Source: Ichthyobacterium seriolicida
GTDB taxonomy: Bacteria > Bacteroidota > Bacteroidia > Flavobacteriales > Ichthyobacteriaceae
Length of the DNA: 64,000 bases
Direction: 5' to 3'
NCBI RefSeq assembly: GCF_002369955.1
Contig: NZ_AP014564.1
Coordinates: 1,222,951-1,286,950 of the forward strand
The notes below the pieces were generated by a model. That model ran no database searches. It was not told the origin of the DNA and worked only from the letters and a program-made list of their open reading frames with translations. A program made the position numbers and the translations under genes. Position 1 is the first letter of the stretch. Each line of letters opens with the position of its first letter. This document shows, one piece after another, positions 28,382 to 37,257 of this stretch.

Positions 28382-29230
28382 ATGAAATACTTAATAAAGT
28401 CAATAAGTGTTGTACTCATAATGTTTATAATTGCTTTTGTTGCCAAGAGTTGCGCCGATAATCATAAAATCCCAAATCGTGAAGAACCAATAGGGATAGG
28501 ATGTGCATTAGAAGAACCTGAATATTTTTATCATTTGAGCTTTGTATTATTAAATCTAGATTTTAATAGACAAGACAGTCTAACAGTAGAAATAAAAGCT
28601 GTAGATGGAATAAAAACAATTGGATCTTTTTTTTATCTCAGTAGAAATATAGGCACCTATTATAAAAACAGGCTGCATATAGTTTTCCTGCCCCATAATA
28701 ATTATTCATCAAGAAGAATAATAGGCAAAAAAGAAGTCACAGATAGTTATTCCATAGATTCCGCAGAGAATTTTGTAGAGAATTCAAATAGCGTAGTAAA
28801 AGGCAAATTTATCGAGGTAAATGACTATATTAACAAACCCTTATGGGCAATATTTACAGATGATATCCATAAAATACATAACGGTCCCGATTGGGGTTTT
28901 AATGGTTATAAAGCAAAAGAAAACCGAAAATTAAGAGGTACAAAAAGAAAATTAAGTTTAAAAGTATTTAAAAATGATTCTGTTGTGATTTTTGATAAAA
29001 ATTTCACGGTGAAAACAGAAAAAAACTTAGAGAAAACAATAGATAATTTAAAAACAGAAATATTTGAAATGCAAGGGGATAAAAAAGTTACAGTCGATGA
29101 TAAAGTATTGGGTAATTCGGGGAAAAACTTAGAAGATTACTTTAATAGAAATCCAAAAGATATAGGGAGAGTCCTTAAAATTAATCATGATAAAATTATA
29201 ACTCTGATGATATATTTACATAGTTTGTAA
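28382..29230 (+). CDS. Predicted lipoprotein of unknown function
   Basis: A 282-residue protein with a signal peptide and lipobox-like AKSC (Cys at about residue 25). I do not recognise its family. The mature part is mixed charged and polar with aromatic patches ([37 protein letters not shown]), suggesting a beta-rich domain, followed by a more helical C-terminal third. Its stop lies at the junction with an IS256 fragment (29231), so the original C-terminus may have been replaced. It belongs to the accessory stretch 28382-33861. Confidence 0.6.
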   Translation: MKYLIKSISVVLIMFIIAFVAKSCADNHKIPNREEPIGIGCALEEPEYFYHLSFVLLNLDFNRQDSLTVEIKAVDGIKTIGSFFYLSRNIGTYYKNRLHIVFLPHNNYSSRRIIGKKEVTDSYSIDSAENFVENSNSVVKGKFIEVNDYINKPLWAIFTDDIHKIHNGPDWGFNGYKAKENRKLRGTKRKLSLKVFKNDSVVIFDKNFTVKTEKNLEKTIDNLKTEIFEMQGDKKVTVDDKVLGNSGKNLEDYFNRNPKDIGRVLKINHDKIITLMIYLHSL

Positions 29231-29502
29231 TAGTGTCTATTTACACGACCAACTTGATTGAAAACCTCAATGGAAAAATCAGGAAGTATACCAAAAACAA
29301 ATTGTCATTCCCAACTGATGATGCTGTTATGAAATCTACTTTTTTAGCTCTGAGGGAGGCTACAAAAAAATGGTCCAAACCCATACTGAATTGGGGAATA
29401 ATCCTGAATCAATTTTTAACTATTTTTGACGAAAAATTTCGACTATGAATAAAAACAAAAAAATATGTCATTTTTTAGTTACACACTTTACGCGATAGTG
29501 TC
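29231..29502 (+). pseudogene. IS256-family transposase C-terminal remnant with right end
   Basis: The frame [18 protein letters not shown] then [20 protein letters not shown] is the C-terminus of an IS256-type transposase, closely matching the remnant at 20727-21185. A 1-base loss after ATKK changes the last residues. The right end is intact: TTACACACTTTACGCGATAGTGTC, ending at 29502. The left two-thirds of the element are missing; the junction reads TAATAGTGTCTATTTACACG. Confidence 0.8.
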
Positions 29503-29528
29503 TTTAATTTGGAAGTTTGAAAAAAAAT

Positions 29529-30185
29529 ATGGGTTTATTCGATTTTTTAAGAAAGTATAATGTTGTTACTGATGATGTTCTTGAAAAAGAAATTATGGGT
29601 TTATTTGATTTTTTAAGAGGAAAAAAGCATAATATTATTCCTGATGATGTTCTTGAAATAAGTTATAATAATTTAATTGCATCATTTATTGAAGGTAAAC
29701 ATTCAAGTTCATTTAATAGTAATGTATTATTAAAGAAAGGAGAAGTTTTAATTTTTGATATTCCAGGTATTTCATATTGTGAGGAAAAAAGTGTGAAAAT
29801 AAAAGGTAATACTCGAGGTTTTTCAATTAGGTTAACGAAAGGAGTATCATATAATTTTGGACAGTTTGAAGGTGGTGTAGAACAAAAAGTAACCCAATTA
29901 GATAGTGGAATTTTAACATTAACTAGTAAAAGATTAATTTTCTCTGGTAGAGCTGAATCTATTGAATATTCACTTTCAAAAATTATTTCATTAAATCCAT
30001 TAGATAATGGTATAATGATAAATAGAACGGGGAAAACGAAAACGGAATATTTTTTAAATACAACGAATTTGTCAGTTAATATTAAAATTACTCCTTATGA
30101 GAGAGAAGGTTTTAAAGAAGATACAATAGAATGGTCATTAAATGGTAATGAGTTTAAAAAAATAATCCAAAATTTAATCCAATAG
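29529..30185 (+). CDS. PH-like (GRAM-type) domain protein with duplicated N-terminus
   Basis: A 218-residue protein without signal peptide. Residues 1-22 and 23-44 are a direct duplication: MGLFDFLRKYNVVTDDVLEK is followed by MGLFDFLRGKKHNIIPDDVL. The rest has features of a bacterial PH/GRAM-like fold: LLKKGEVLIFDIPG, QLDSGILTLTSKRLIFSG, IEYSLSKIISLNPLDNGIMI, and a C-terminal helix FKKIIQNLIQ. The start could be ATG 29529, ATG 29595 (the second copy) or TTG 29517. PH-like domains of this kind often mediate protein or lipid binding. The function is unknown; its setting is accessory, just after an IS256 end. Confidence 0.65.
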   Translation: MGLFDFLRKYNVVTDDVLEKEIMGLFDFLRGKKHNIIPDDVLEISYNNLIASFIEGKHSSSFNSNVLLKKGEVLIFDIPGISYCEEKSVKIKGNTRGFSIRLTKGVSYNFGQFEGGVEQKVTQLDSGILTLTSKRLIFSGRAESIEYSLSKIISLNPLDNGIMINRTGKTKTEYFLNTTNLSVNIKITPYEREGFKEDTIEWSLNGNEFKKIIQNLIQ

Positions 30186-30243
30186 AGGAAATGCAATAAA
30201 GTGATTTGAACGCAGTAAGTAAATCAGATAAAACAAAAAAAAG

Positions 30244-30277
30244 AAACCGTCTCATTAATGAAATGAAGCGGTTTTTT
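30244..30277 (+). terminator. Intrinsic terminator after the PH-like gene
   Basis: AAACCG (30244-30249) pairs with CGGTTT (30269-30274), with CATT/AATG pairing inside, followed by further T. It is shared in part with the IS1182-like end, so it may belong to that element and terminate transcription from both sides. Confidence 0.5.
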
Positions 30278-30331
30278 AATTTTTGGTATTTAGTACTACA
30301 TTTTACTTTCCTTTTAAAAGGAAGGTCCTTT

Positions 30332-30600
30332 TTATGAGACCTTTTTTCGAAGATTGTGAGCCAAAGCATGTAATCCAAATTCTAATTCTGCTTTTTTAAT
30401 CCCTTTATGTGTAAATCTCTTGAAGTTTCGGTTTGATTTGATATGTCCGAAGACGGGTTCTACATCTGATGTTCTTTTTTTACGTCTATTTTGACCTTCA
30501 TTACTCTTGAGCCTATTACGCATTATATTCTTGTGCCTTTCAAGATGATGGTTGCGTTCTATCTTTCTATTGTACTTTGATTTATGGCAAAGCCCTCGTA
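30332..30600 (-). pseudogene. IS1182-like transposase C-terminal remnant
   Basis: The minus strand encodes about 90 residues: RKIERNHHLERHKNIMRNRL, KKRTSDVEPVFGHIKSNRNF then KRFTHKGIKKAELEFGLHAL and AHNLRKK. The VEPVFGHIK...F..RG..K...E..L...AHN pattern is the C-terminus of IS1182/DDE_Tnp_1_6 transposases. Everything upstream is replaced by an IS982-derived repeat at 30601, whose end supplies the first few in-frame residues. The downstream flank (30265-30317) also occurs at 1271-1325. Confidence 0.7.
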
Positions 30601-30711
30601 ACCTGAGTTCGATTAATAAAATCACTTGAATCCTTTAAATTTATTGGGATTTAAGAGGTTTCTAGTGTAGTTATTGGAATCTTTTTCGATGCTTTTGAGA
30701 CCGATTTAGTC
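30601..30711 (-). repeat. IS982-derived MITE, truncated, reverse orientation
   Basis: It begins ACCTGAGTTCGATTAATAA at 30601 and follows the reverse complement of the 17946-18175 copy (AATCCTTTAAATTTATT, GATTTAAGAGG, GATTTAGTCGAAT). It is cut at about 30711 by IS256 3' sequence. Confidence 0.65.
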
Positions 30712-30851
30712 GAATCAATTTTTAACTATTTTTAACGAAAAATTTCGACTATGAATAAAAACAAAAAAATATGTCATTTTTTATTTACACACTTTAAGGG
30801 ATAGTGTCAAAATATGTCATTTCTTATTTATACACTTTAAGGGATAGTGTC
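30712..30851 (+). repeat. Two tandem IS256 right ends
   Basis: From 30712 the sequence repeats the last part of the IS256 remnant at 29410-29502 and ends ACACACTTTAAGGGATAGTGTC at 30808. A second end, with ATGTCATTTCTTATTTATAC and the same terminal CTTTAAGGGATAGTGTC, finishes at 30851. The restriction island begins directly after. Confidence 0.75.
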
Positions 30852-31078
30852 TCTTCATCGTATCTCATCTCATCCTTGAGTCTATCCATCACTGCGAAGA
30901 CATCATTTCTTCCCAACTTTCCACAAACAATCTCCCAGTCAATGACATCTTCTTTTTCAAGCGATTCCATTTGATTTAAAAGTTTTTTTGCTACTTCAGC
31001 ACCAAAATTATCCACGTTTTCGATTACAGACTTTGCGGATGAATAAGCTATTAAGTATTCGTATACTGTTTTTACTTC
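30824..31078 (-). CDS. Small protein fragment downstream of the anticodon-nuclease gene
   Basis: The frame is open from just after a TAA at about 31079 to a TAA at 30824, 84 codons. It contains VYEYLIAYSSAKSVIENVDN and LLNQMESLEKEDVIDWEIVC then GKLGRNDVFAVMDRLKDEM. There is no ATG; GTG at 31013-31015 is the only plausible start and gives 63 residues. The last ten codons (ETLSLKVYK) are read through the IS256 end, so the true C-terminus was lost when the IS end arrived. It probably follows the ATPase gene in one operon. No family is recognised. Confidence 0.45.
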   Translation of the reverse strand, partial: EVKTVYEYLIAYSSAKSVIENVDNFGAEVAKKLLNQMESLEKEDVIDWEIVCGKLGRNDVFAVMDRLKDEMRYDEETLSLKVYK

Positions 31079-31094
31079 TTAAATCTGAAATGAA

Positions 31095-33383
31095 TTAATT
31101 TTCTTCAATTTTCTTTTTACAATACTCTATTTGACCAGGGAACTGAGAATTGATATGTTCGGTTATTGTCTTGCAAACTTCAACATAATCTTCCTCAGTA
31201 ATGGGGGCTTGTTCAGTTCTCCAACCACCATGAGACAAATCATTAATCAAAGTGTATGATTTTTTATCTTTTGGCAAATTATCATTGATATAATTAGCTA
31301 TACTTTCATCCGAAATATCAACCTTGTCAAATCTCGTCAGTGTTTCTATTATGTGACGAATTGAGTTACCAGTAGTGTGTGTTGGCAAAGATTTCTTACT
31401 TGCTATTGAGTAAACGTCCATCAGATGATGAATATATGGCACTGTTAAGCTTGAATTAAAATCCTTAAGCTTATTATTTCGAAGTAAAAGCTTTTTATCA
31501 ATGATTTTACTAGTAATTAAAATTCGCATAAAATCATTATTGTGAGTAAAAATAATAAAACGTTCATGGTTGATTTTATCCAGAAACTTTTTTACATTAC
31601 GAATAACCTCGCATAATTTGTAAACGTGATAGAAATCCATACTTGATATCGGGTCATCAATTATCAAAAACAAATTCTTATACTCATCCTCCTTAGATAT
31701 CTTCAAGTGGGAGTCTCCCATATAGTAAGCAAATGCAACTATGTTTTTCTCGCCTTCGCTCAAAACATCCTTTGCTTGGTTCTTTTCAAGTAGGTTTTTA
31801 TTGAAAATGAGTCTAAAAGTATTTTCGTCAAGCTGATATTTATCTGCGAAAAAACACTTCAATACTGTGCGGATTGTATCTGCAACCTGGGTTCGCTTAC
31901 TGATCTTTTGCTTCTCTTTGTTTTTGGTTATTTCTGAATTCAACTTAGTCCAATCGTTCTTCAATTTCAGTACATTCTCCAAACTCTCCTTATGAGTACT
32001 AGCCAATTCACGGAAGGCACTCTTACACATATTTTTTCTAGTATCCTTACTCTCTTTACCTATTTCATCCTTCTTCTTATTTATAGTTGTGATTTTCTCA
32101 TTGTTATCCTTGATAACGCCATTTAATTTTAACAATTCCTCTTTCAGTTTGGTTAAATATTCATTCTCAACTATCACAGGTTTATTAATTCCCGATATTT
32201 TCTTCTTGTTATTCTCAATCAACACACCCATTAAGTCCAAAAGAGATGAATTTTTGAAAGATTCAAGAGAAACTTCTTCCATTGATGGTATATATTTCTC
32301 CTTATAATTATTAAATTTTAAAATCCGCTTATTGTTCTCGTTCTCAATATTTGTAAGAGTATTAATGTATTCAGTCAATTGCTCATTGTATTGGGAGAAC
32401 ATTTTAATAGTTTTTGCCTCGCTATCGTTTAAATACGTTGTATAGTCATCAATTAATTTTAATGCTTCGCTTTCCAGGTCTTGTTCGCAAAATGGACACC
32501 TTTTGTTGGAATCAGGGTCGTTAAGCAATTTCATACCGCCTTCAATAAAGCCTTGTTTTCCTTTTAATTTTAGTTTAAAATCCTCTGCAAGAGTACTGAG
32601 TGAGAATTCTTCAGAATTTTTTTGAACTATAGTCTTAATTAAATCGACATCAATCTTCATTTCGTCAACCATATCGATGTTTTCGAGGGTATCTGGAACA
32701 GATTTAATTTTATCGTAATCAATTTTATATTCATCAAACGATTTCTCTACCTTGTGACTGTCTGAATTAAATTCTTTGAGAATAGTATCGTAATTAAGTA
32801 TTCGATACTCTGTAAGCCGCGTAATATCCTTTATTGGGGCTATTTTTTCGGAAATATAACTGCTAATACTATTCCTAAGTTCATCAGCAATTGCGTTACT
32901 TTCTTTCTCAATTGCATTTAACTTTTCCTCTTCATCATGAAGATTGATATTAGCTTCCCCCAGTATAAACCCATCAATCTGTCCATCTTTATCAAAATCT
33001 TTAGAACTGATATTCTGCTCTACGTAGTCTTGATTAAAAGTATGGTACAAGTAGTTAGTATTTGAGATTTCAGGTTTCTCTCCTCTTTTTAATTCAATTG
33101 AAAAATCTTCAACGGTTTCACCTTTGTTATTCGTAATAGAGAATGAAAACTGGGAACTGTTTGAACCTATTGAAATAATTTTATCTGTTTGAGAGTGATC
33201 ATCTTCACCTAATTCGGCTGTTTTAATTTGCTCAGTCAATCTAAAGAGCCTGCTAAGAAATGTTTTTCCGCTGCCATTATTTGCGAATACTCCAATCTTC
33301 ATAGAACCAGAATTAATAGTTCCGCTTAATTCAGATAGTGGAGCAACATTTTTACAATTAATTTTAGTGACTATTTTACCCAT
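31095..33383 (-). CDS. RloC/PrrC-like AAA ATPase with predicted anticodon-nuclease tail
   Basis: A 762-residue ABC/SMC-type ATPase resembling AAA_13 proteins, the group that includes the anticodon nucleases RloC and PrrC. Walker A ANNGSGKT is at residues 34-41. A central coiled-coil region carries a single CPFC (Cys296, Cys299) of zinc-hook type. The signature LSEGEKNIVAFAY (541-553) and Walker B LFLIIDDPISSMD (571-583) follow. The tail contains R676-x3-E680 (SIRHIIETL) and H718 (NDLSHGG), matching the Arg/Glu/His spacing pattern of the PrrC active site. Such proteins cut tRNA when DNA damage or an antirestriction factor is sensed. It lies 3 bases after a truncated McrC gene. ATPase assignment is firm; nuclease activity is inferred. 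Confidence 0.8.
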   Translation of the reverse strand: MGKIVTKINCKNVAPLSELSGTINSGSMKIGVFANNGSGKTFLSRLFRLTEQIKTAELGEDDHSQTDKIISIGSNSSQFSFSITNNKGETVEDFSIELKRGEKPEISNTNYLYHTFNQDYVEQNISSKDFDKDGQIDGFILGEANINLHDEEEKLNAIEKESNAIADELRNSISSYISEKIAPIKDITRLTEYRILNYDTILKEFNSDSHKVEKSFDEYKIDYDKIKSVPDTLENIDMVDEMKIDVDLIKTIVQKNSEEFSLSTLAEDFKLKLKGKQGFIEGGMKLLNDPDSNKRCPFCEQDLESEALKLIDDYTTYLNDSEAKTIKMFSQYNEQLTEYINTLTNIENENNKRILKFNNYKEKYIPSMEEVSLESFKNSSLLDLMGVLIENNKKKISGINKPVIVENEYLTKLKEELLKLNGVIKDNNEKITTINKKKDEIGKESKDTRKNMCKSAFRELASTHKESLENVLKLKNDWTKLNSEITKNKEKQKISKRTQVADTIRTVLKCFFADKYQLDENTFRLIFNKNLLEKNQAKDVLSEGEKNIVAFAYYMGDSHLKISKEDEYKNLFLIIDDPISSMDFYHVYKLCEVIRNVKKFLDKINHERFIIFTHNNDFMRILITSKIIDKKLLLRNNKLKDFNSSLTVPYIHHLMDVYSIASKKSLPTHTTGNSIRHIIETLTRFDKVDISDESIANYINDNLPKDKKSYTLINDLSHGGWRTEQAPITEEDYVEVCKTITEHINSQFPGQIEYCKKKIEEN

Positions 33384-33386
33384 TGT

Positions 33387-33836
33387 TTAGTTATTATAAT
33401 TCTCTATCAATTTGTGTAGCACATCTGACCCGATATTCATATTCAAGGAATTTGAATCATTCAGAACGTTGACAAACCCTATTTTACATTGGTTTTCATC
33501 TGGGTTTGTCCTCCCTTTCCAATATCTACCAAAGATTTCCTCAATATTTACGGAGTTTGGGTATAACAACATACTTTTATTTGCACCCCAATAAAGGTTG
33601 TAGGCATACATTTGTTTTAAATCATCATCGCTAGGTTTTGGATTACTAGCATCTAATACCTTCCACTTAGTATCAACCACATAGGTCTCAGACTTTCCGC
33701 CTTGTTGATGTACTATGATTAGGTCTGGTCTAATGGTTCTATTTTCCCAAAATTTCTGTTTGTTTTGGAAACTAACTTTGATGCCAGGTTGCTTGGTCCT
33801 AACTAACATTCTGTAGATGTACTCTTCCCATGTGTC
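33387..33836 (-). pseudogene. McrC-family restriction subunit, 5'-truncated
   Basis: C-terminal nuclease part of a McrC-type protein (partner of the GTPase McrB in modification-dependent type IV restriction). The frame is open from the IS256 end and begins TWEEYIYRMLVRTKQPGIKV; the PD-(D/E)xK active site is visible as IRPDLIIVH and TYVVDTKWK, followed by DDLKQMYAYNLYWGANKSML and LYP. The N-terminal half and mcrB are missing; an IS256-type end (33837-33861) lies where they would start. An ATG at 33809 could start a 140-residue protein, but without McrB it is unlikely to act as a normal McrBC enzyme. Confidence 0.75.
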
Positions 33837-33861
33837 TTTACATACTTTAAGGGATAGTGTC
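33837..33861 (+). repeat. Solitary IS256-type end truncating mcrC
   Basis: TTTACATACTTTAAGGGATAGTGTC matches the right ends at 30808, 30851 and 43759. It points away from the McrC fragment and marks the right edge of the restriction island; ordinary core sequence follows. Confidence 0.75.
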
Positions 33862-33892
33862 GATAGTTTCTCAAATAAATAGAAATATCTAA

Positions 33893-36304
33893 CTACTCTT
33901 TGATCTTTATTAACAGCCCATTTTTTAAATCTTTATCTTCTATGTCTGGATTTAGATTTCTGAGTTTATCTTCGGTGATATTTAAACTTACAGATATCCT
34001 CTGCCAAGATATATCTCTACGCTGTAGCCTATAATTTTTCTCATCAAAGTCTGTATAATCAGCCGTCAGACTAACTTTTAATTTTAACCCTACAAAAGTC
34101 CTGAGAGCACTCAGCCCGCCATTTAATTTTTTTAGCTCTGCAACAGAAATATTGAATTTATCTGCAACAGATCTTAAATTCTCCTCTTCACTACTTAAAG
34201 TGTAATATAAAATATCTTCAGGCTTTTCTTTAAACTCTACCTCAGATGTATCGATCTTTACAGTATCTATAGCAAAAGCAGCTGTGGCTGTGTTGTCTTT
34301 ATCATAAGTCGATAAATCTTCTATCCTTATTTTTCCCAAAACCTTAAAATCAGTTCTCCTATTGTACTGACGTGCCTCTTGCTCCTTTTCTCTGTCTAGT
34401 TTTTTTATAAAATCTTCTGTTAAAACAGTTTTATAATCAAATGAACTTTCATTATTTTTAGGTATTACAAAGGGTTCTGTCTCACCCATACCCTTATAAC
34501 TCAACCTTCTTTTCTCCACACCTTTGGAAACTAAATATTCTACACACTTTTTAGCCCTTTGATCTGATAATCTAATATTATCTTCATGAGATCCAATATG
34601 ATCAGTATGAGATCGTAATTCTATTACTAATAGGTGATTTTCCATTAAAACATCCACTAGAGAATTTAATTCTCTCTTAGAATCTTCTCTCAATTCAGAA
34701 CTGTTGAAATCGTATTCTATACGGGGTAATACTATAGGTCTATTTATAGGATCTAAAAATATATTTATATCTGTAGAATGTACGTATTCATTTCCCAATA
34801 AATTAAATTCCAAATCACTAATTCCTAAAGTTGAAAAACTCCAAGTTTTTGTCAAGTAATTATCTGCTTCAAAGGTGAGTTTATAATTAGTTTGTGCCTT
34901 TACAATTTCCTTATTAAAGTTGTAAACTCCCTTTATATCTGTCATAGAAAAATTTACATCTCCATAGAGTTCCTCTAATTTTACTTTCACATTATCTAAG
35001 ACCTCTCCAGTTTTTTTATCTAAAACTAATCCTTTTAGGAGGTGAAACTTGGGTAAAGGAATGTATTTGTATATATTGTCAGCACCTTCTCTATTAGAAG
35101 CAAAAAATCCCCATGTATTGTCCTTTGAAAAAGTTATGGAAAAATCATCTGCAGATGAATTTATATTAGATTCTAAATGTTCTACTTCTGTAAAAACATC
35201 GTTTGTAAGCACGGCTTTGTATATGTCAAAGCCACCAAATCCAGGTCTTCCATCCGAAGAGAAATACAAATCTCCGTTCTTATCTACCGATGGATAGTAT
35301 TCATCTTTATCCGTATTGATTAATCCTCCTAAATTTCTGACGTTACCCCATTCGTCAGTTAAAGGGTCATGAGTGATTTTGAAAATATCCTTGCCTCCTA
35401 TGGATCCTTTTGTATCTGATGAAAAATAAAGTGTTTTACCATCTTTTGAAATAGTAGGATGCCCCGCGACCCAAACCGAATCTGGAGAGAACACCAACTT
35501 TTTTTCACTCCAAATGCCATCGTTATAAACTCTAGAATAGATACCACACTTGTCATTTTCTTCATAAGGAACACACTCGGTATAATAAATAGTTTTAGTC
35601 TCCTGGTTCCAACTCGTGACACCTTCGTGAAATTCAGTGTTTATATTATCCCCTATGGAGACGGGGATGGTCCATATAGAGTTATCATCTCTTCCTCTTC
35701 TGCTCATATAAATATCCGAATAACTATTGCCCTCTCTTTGATCTACTTTATTCCCTATGGAATTTAACCTAGAAGAACTAAAAAATAATTCTCTATCATT
35801 TATCAAATGAGGAGCAAAATCCGAATAATCAGAATTTAACTCCGCAATTTTTTCAACTGTATATTTTGGAGCTTTACCCTTTTGCTCTAAAATCAAATCT
35901 ATAGAGAGAGACAGCCTCTTTATCTCTTCTTTATCTGATTTTGCATCGCTTGTGTCTAAACCTTGAACAATATCTTTAGCAGAATCTACATTGCCTACTC
36001 TTAGCAGAGCTTTAGCATAACTTTTTCTTATATCTAAATCATTAACTCCCGATGAGATTAACCTTTGAAAAATTCCAATGGCTTCCATATAATTGCCATT
36101 GTGAAAGTAACACAGACCTATAGTGTAAAGTATTTTATTTTTTATATGGGTGTCTTTCTCTTTCAAGAAAGCCTTTTTCAACACAGAAGAAGCTTGGTGA
36201 TAAGCCCTATTATTGAATAATTCAAAAGCCTGTTGTGTGATGCTATTTTGTGCAACACAAACCCTTGTTAAACAGAATATAAAACATAGGAATCTAATTT
36301 TCAT
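33893..36304 (-). CDS. PorE-like TPR / PD40 / OmpA-family protein
   Basis: An 803-residue exported protein. Order of domains: signal peptide (to about residue 19, CVAQ), TPR helices (20-125), PD40 beta-propeller repeats (about 165-420, e.g. TLYFSSDTKGSIGGKDIFK), a carboxypeptidase regulatory-like domain (KGLVLDKKTGEVLDNVKVKL, 430-510), an OmpA peptidoglycan-binding domain (YDFNSSELREDSKRELNSLV, ELRSHTDHIGS, SDQRAKKCVEYLVSKGV) and a C-terminal part that resembles LysM repeats (VADKFNISVAELKKLNG). This layout matches PorE-type proteins associated with the type IX secretion system, but OmpA proteins of similar build also occur outside it. The extra LysM-like tail is unusual. Confidence 0.8.
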   Translation of the reverse strand: MKIRFLCFIFCLTRVCVAQNSITQQAFELFNNRAYHQASSVLKKAFLKEKDTHIKNKILYTIGLCYFHNGNYMEAIGIFQRLISSGVNDLDIRKSYAKALLRVGNVDSAKDIVQGLDTSDAKSDKEEIKRLSLSIDLILEQKGKAPKYTVEKIAELNSDYSDFAPHLINDRELFFSSSRLNSIGNKVDQREGNSYSDIYMSRRGRDDNSIWTIPVSIGDNINTEFHEGVTSWNQETKTIYYTECVPYEENDKCGIYSRVYNDGIWSEKKLVFSPDSVWVAGHPTISKDGKTLYFSSDTKGSIGGKDIFKITHDPLTDEWGNVRNLGGLINTDKDEYYPSVDKNGDLYFSSDGRPGFGGFDIYKAVLTNDVFTEVEHLESNINSSADDFSITFSKDNTWGFFASNREGADNIYKYIPLPKFHLLKGLVLDKKTGEVLDNVKVKLEELYGDVNFSMTDIKGVYNFNKEIVKAQTNYKLTFEADNYLTKTWSFSTLGISDLEFNLLGNEYVHSTDINIFLDPINRPIVLPRIEYDFNSSELREDSKRELNSLVDVLMENHLLVIELRSHTDHIGSHEDNIRLSDQRAKKCVEYLVSKGVEKRRLSYKGMGETEPFVIPKNNESSFDYKTVLTEDFIKKLDREKEQEARQYNRRTDFKVLGKIRIEDLSTYDKDNTATAAFAIDTVKIDTSEVEFKEKPEDILYYTLSSEEENLRSVADKFNISVAELKKLNGGLSALRTFVGLKLKVSLTADYTDFDEKNYRLQRRDISWQRISVSLNITEDKLRNLNPDIEDKDLKNGLLIKIKE

Positions 36305-36397
36305 CTTAGATTTTAGATATTACATTCAGTGTTTTAGATTCAAATCATAAAATCGAGATTAAAAACCTTTAAACACTGATATTATTTCGTTTAACTA

Positions 36398-37060
36398 TCA
36401 TTTTTGTATGATAACCCTGTCATCTATTATACTCACATTATCAAAATAATTTTCGGCAAAAGCTTTTTTGAGTATAAATTCTATCATAGTATCTTCGCTG
36501 TCTGAAGAGGGATCGTATTCCTTTTTGAGAGATATATTGAAAACATATATTGTGGAATTCCATAAAAATGCAGTTATATCGCCCTTAAATTTTGATACGA
36601 TATCGTAGACAGTGCTTCCAGATTCTCTAAATATGAGTTTACATAAAATCTGTCCTTCCGTCTGAGTCATATTCTTTAAATCTTCAACTAGTTTTGACTG
36701 AAAATACTCTCTCACTATCTCTACATATTTGTTTCTAGCTTTGGGAGATTTTATCTTTTCAAGACGTTTTTCCATCTTTTTTACCCTATCGGAAACTAAT
36801 TTAGCATAAGGATATACCTTTAAAACCTTTTTTTTTAAAATTAAATACTTTCTAAACTCGGCATTAGAGTCAAATTTAGGATCAGCATATAATACTACCT
36901 CTTTTAAATTAAAAGAGGGGATAGAATCTAATTCTTTATCTGATTTGTCTAATCTCAATGAATCCGACTCTAAATCCGAATTGACGGGTACAGAATCTCT
37001 TTCCTGTGCCACTAAATTAGTACCCAACAAAAGACAAGCTAAAAAATATAAAATATGCAA
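36398..37060 (-). CDS. DUF4294-family exported protein
   Basis: A 220-residue protein with a signal peptide (MHILYFLACLLLGTNLVAQ) and a DUF4294 domain: RKYLILKKKVLKVYPYAKL, RVKKMEKRLEKIKSPKARNK, DLKNMTQTEGQILCKLIFRE and STVYDIVSKFKGDITAFLWN. The initiation codon is TTG at 37058-37060; no ATG lies upstream of the signal peptide. The family is common in Bacteroidota and has no established function. It lies 93 bases before the PorE-like gene on the same strand and may be cotranscribed with it. Confidence 0.82.
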   Translation of the reverse strand: MHILYFLACLLLGTNLVAQERDSVPVNSDLESDSLRLDKSDKELDSIPSFNLKEVVLYADPKFDSNAEFRKYLILKKKVLKVYPYAKLVSDRVKKMEKRLEKIKSPKARNKYVEIVREYFQSKLVEDLKNMTQTEGQILCKLIFRESGSTVYDIVSKFKGDITAFLWNSTIYVFNISLKKEYDPSSDSEDTMIEFILKKAFAENYFDNVSIIDDRVIIQK

Positions 37061-37257
37061 CTCTAAATTATTATTTTATTGAAAAAACAAAAGACATTAA
37101 TAAACAATTTAAAAAAAACTATATCTATATTGATATAGTAAATATATTCGTAAAACTACGGATTGTTAACTGACAAATTAGACAATACAATCATCACCTT
37201 TACATCTTTTTGTTTAAATTTTTCAGGATAGGTACTAATTTAAAATATTTATTAGCT

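Noticed and set aside
30809-33861. Composite IS256 transposon carrying the restriction island
   Set aside because: Both visible ends point in the same direction and no matching target duplication flanks them, so a simple composite transposon is not supported.
37061-37257. Promoter or small gene between the DUF4294 and PfkB genes
   Set aside because: AT-rich with no TAnnTTTG match in a useful position and no open frame with coding character.
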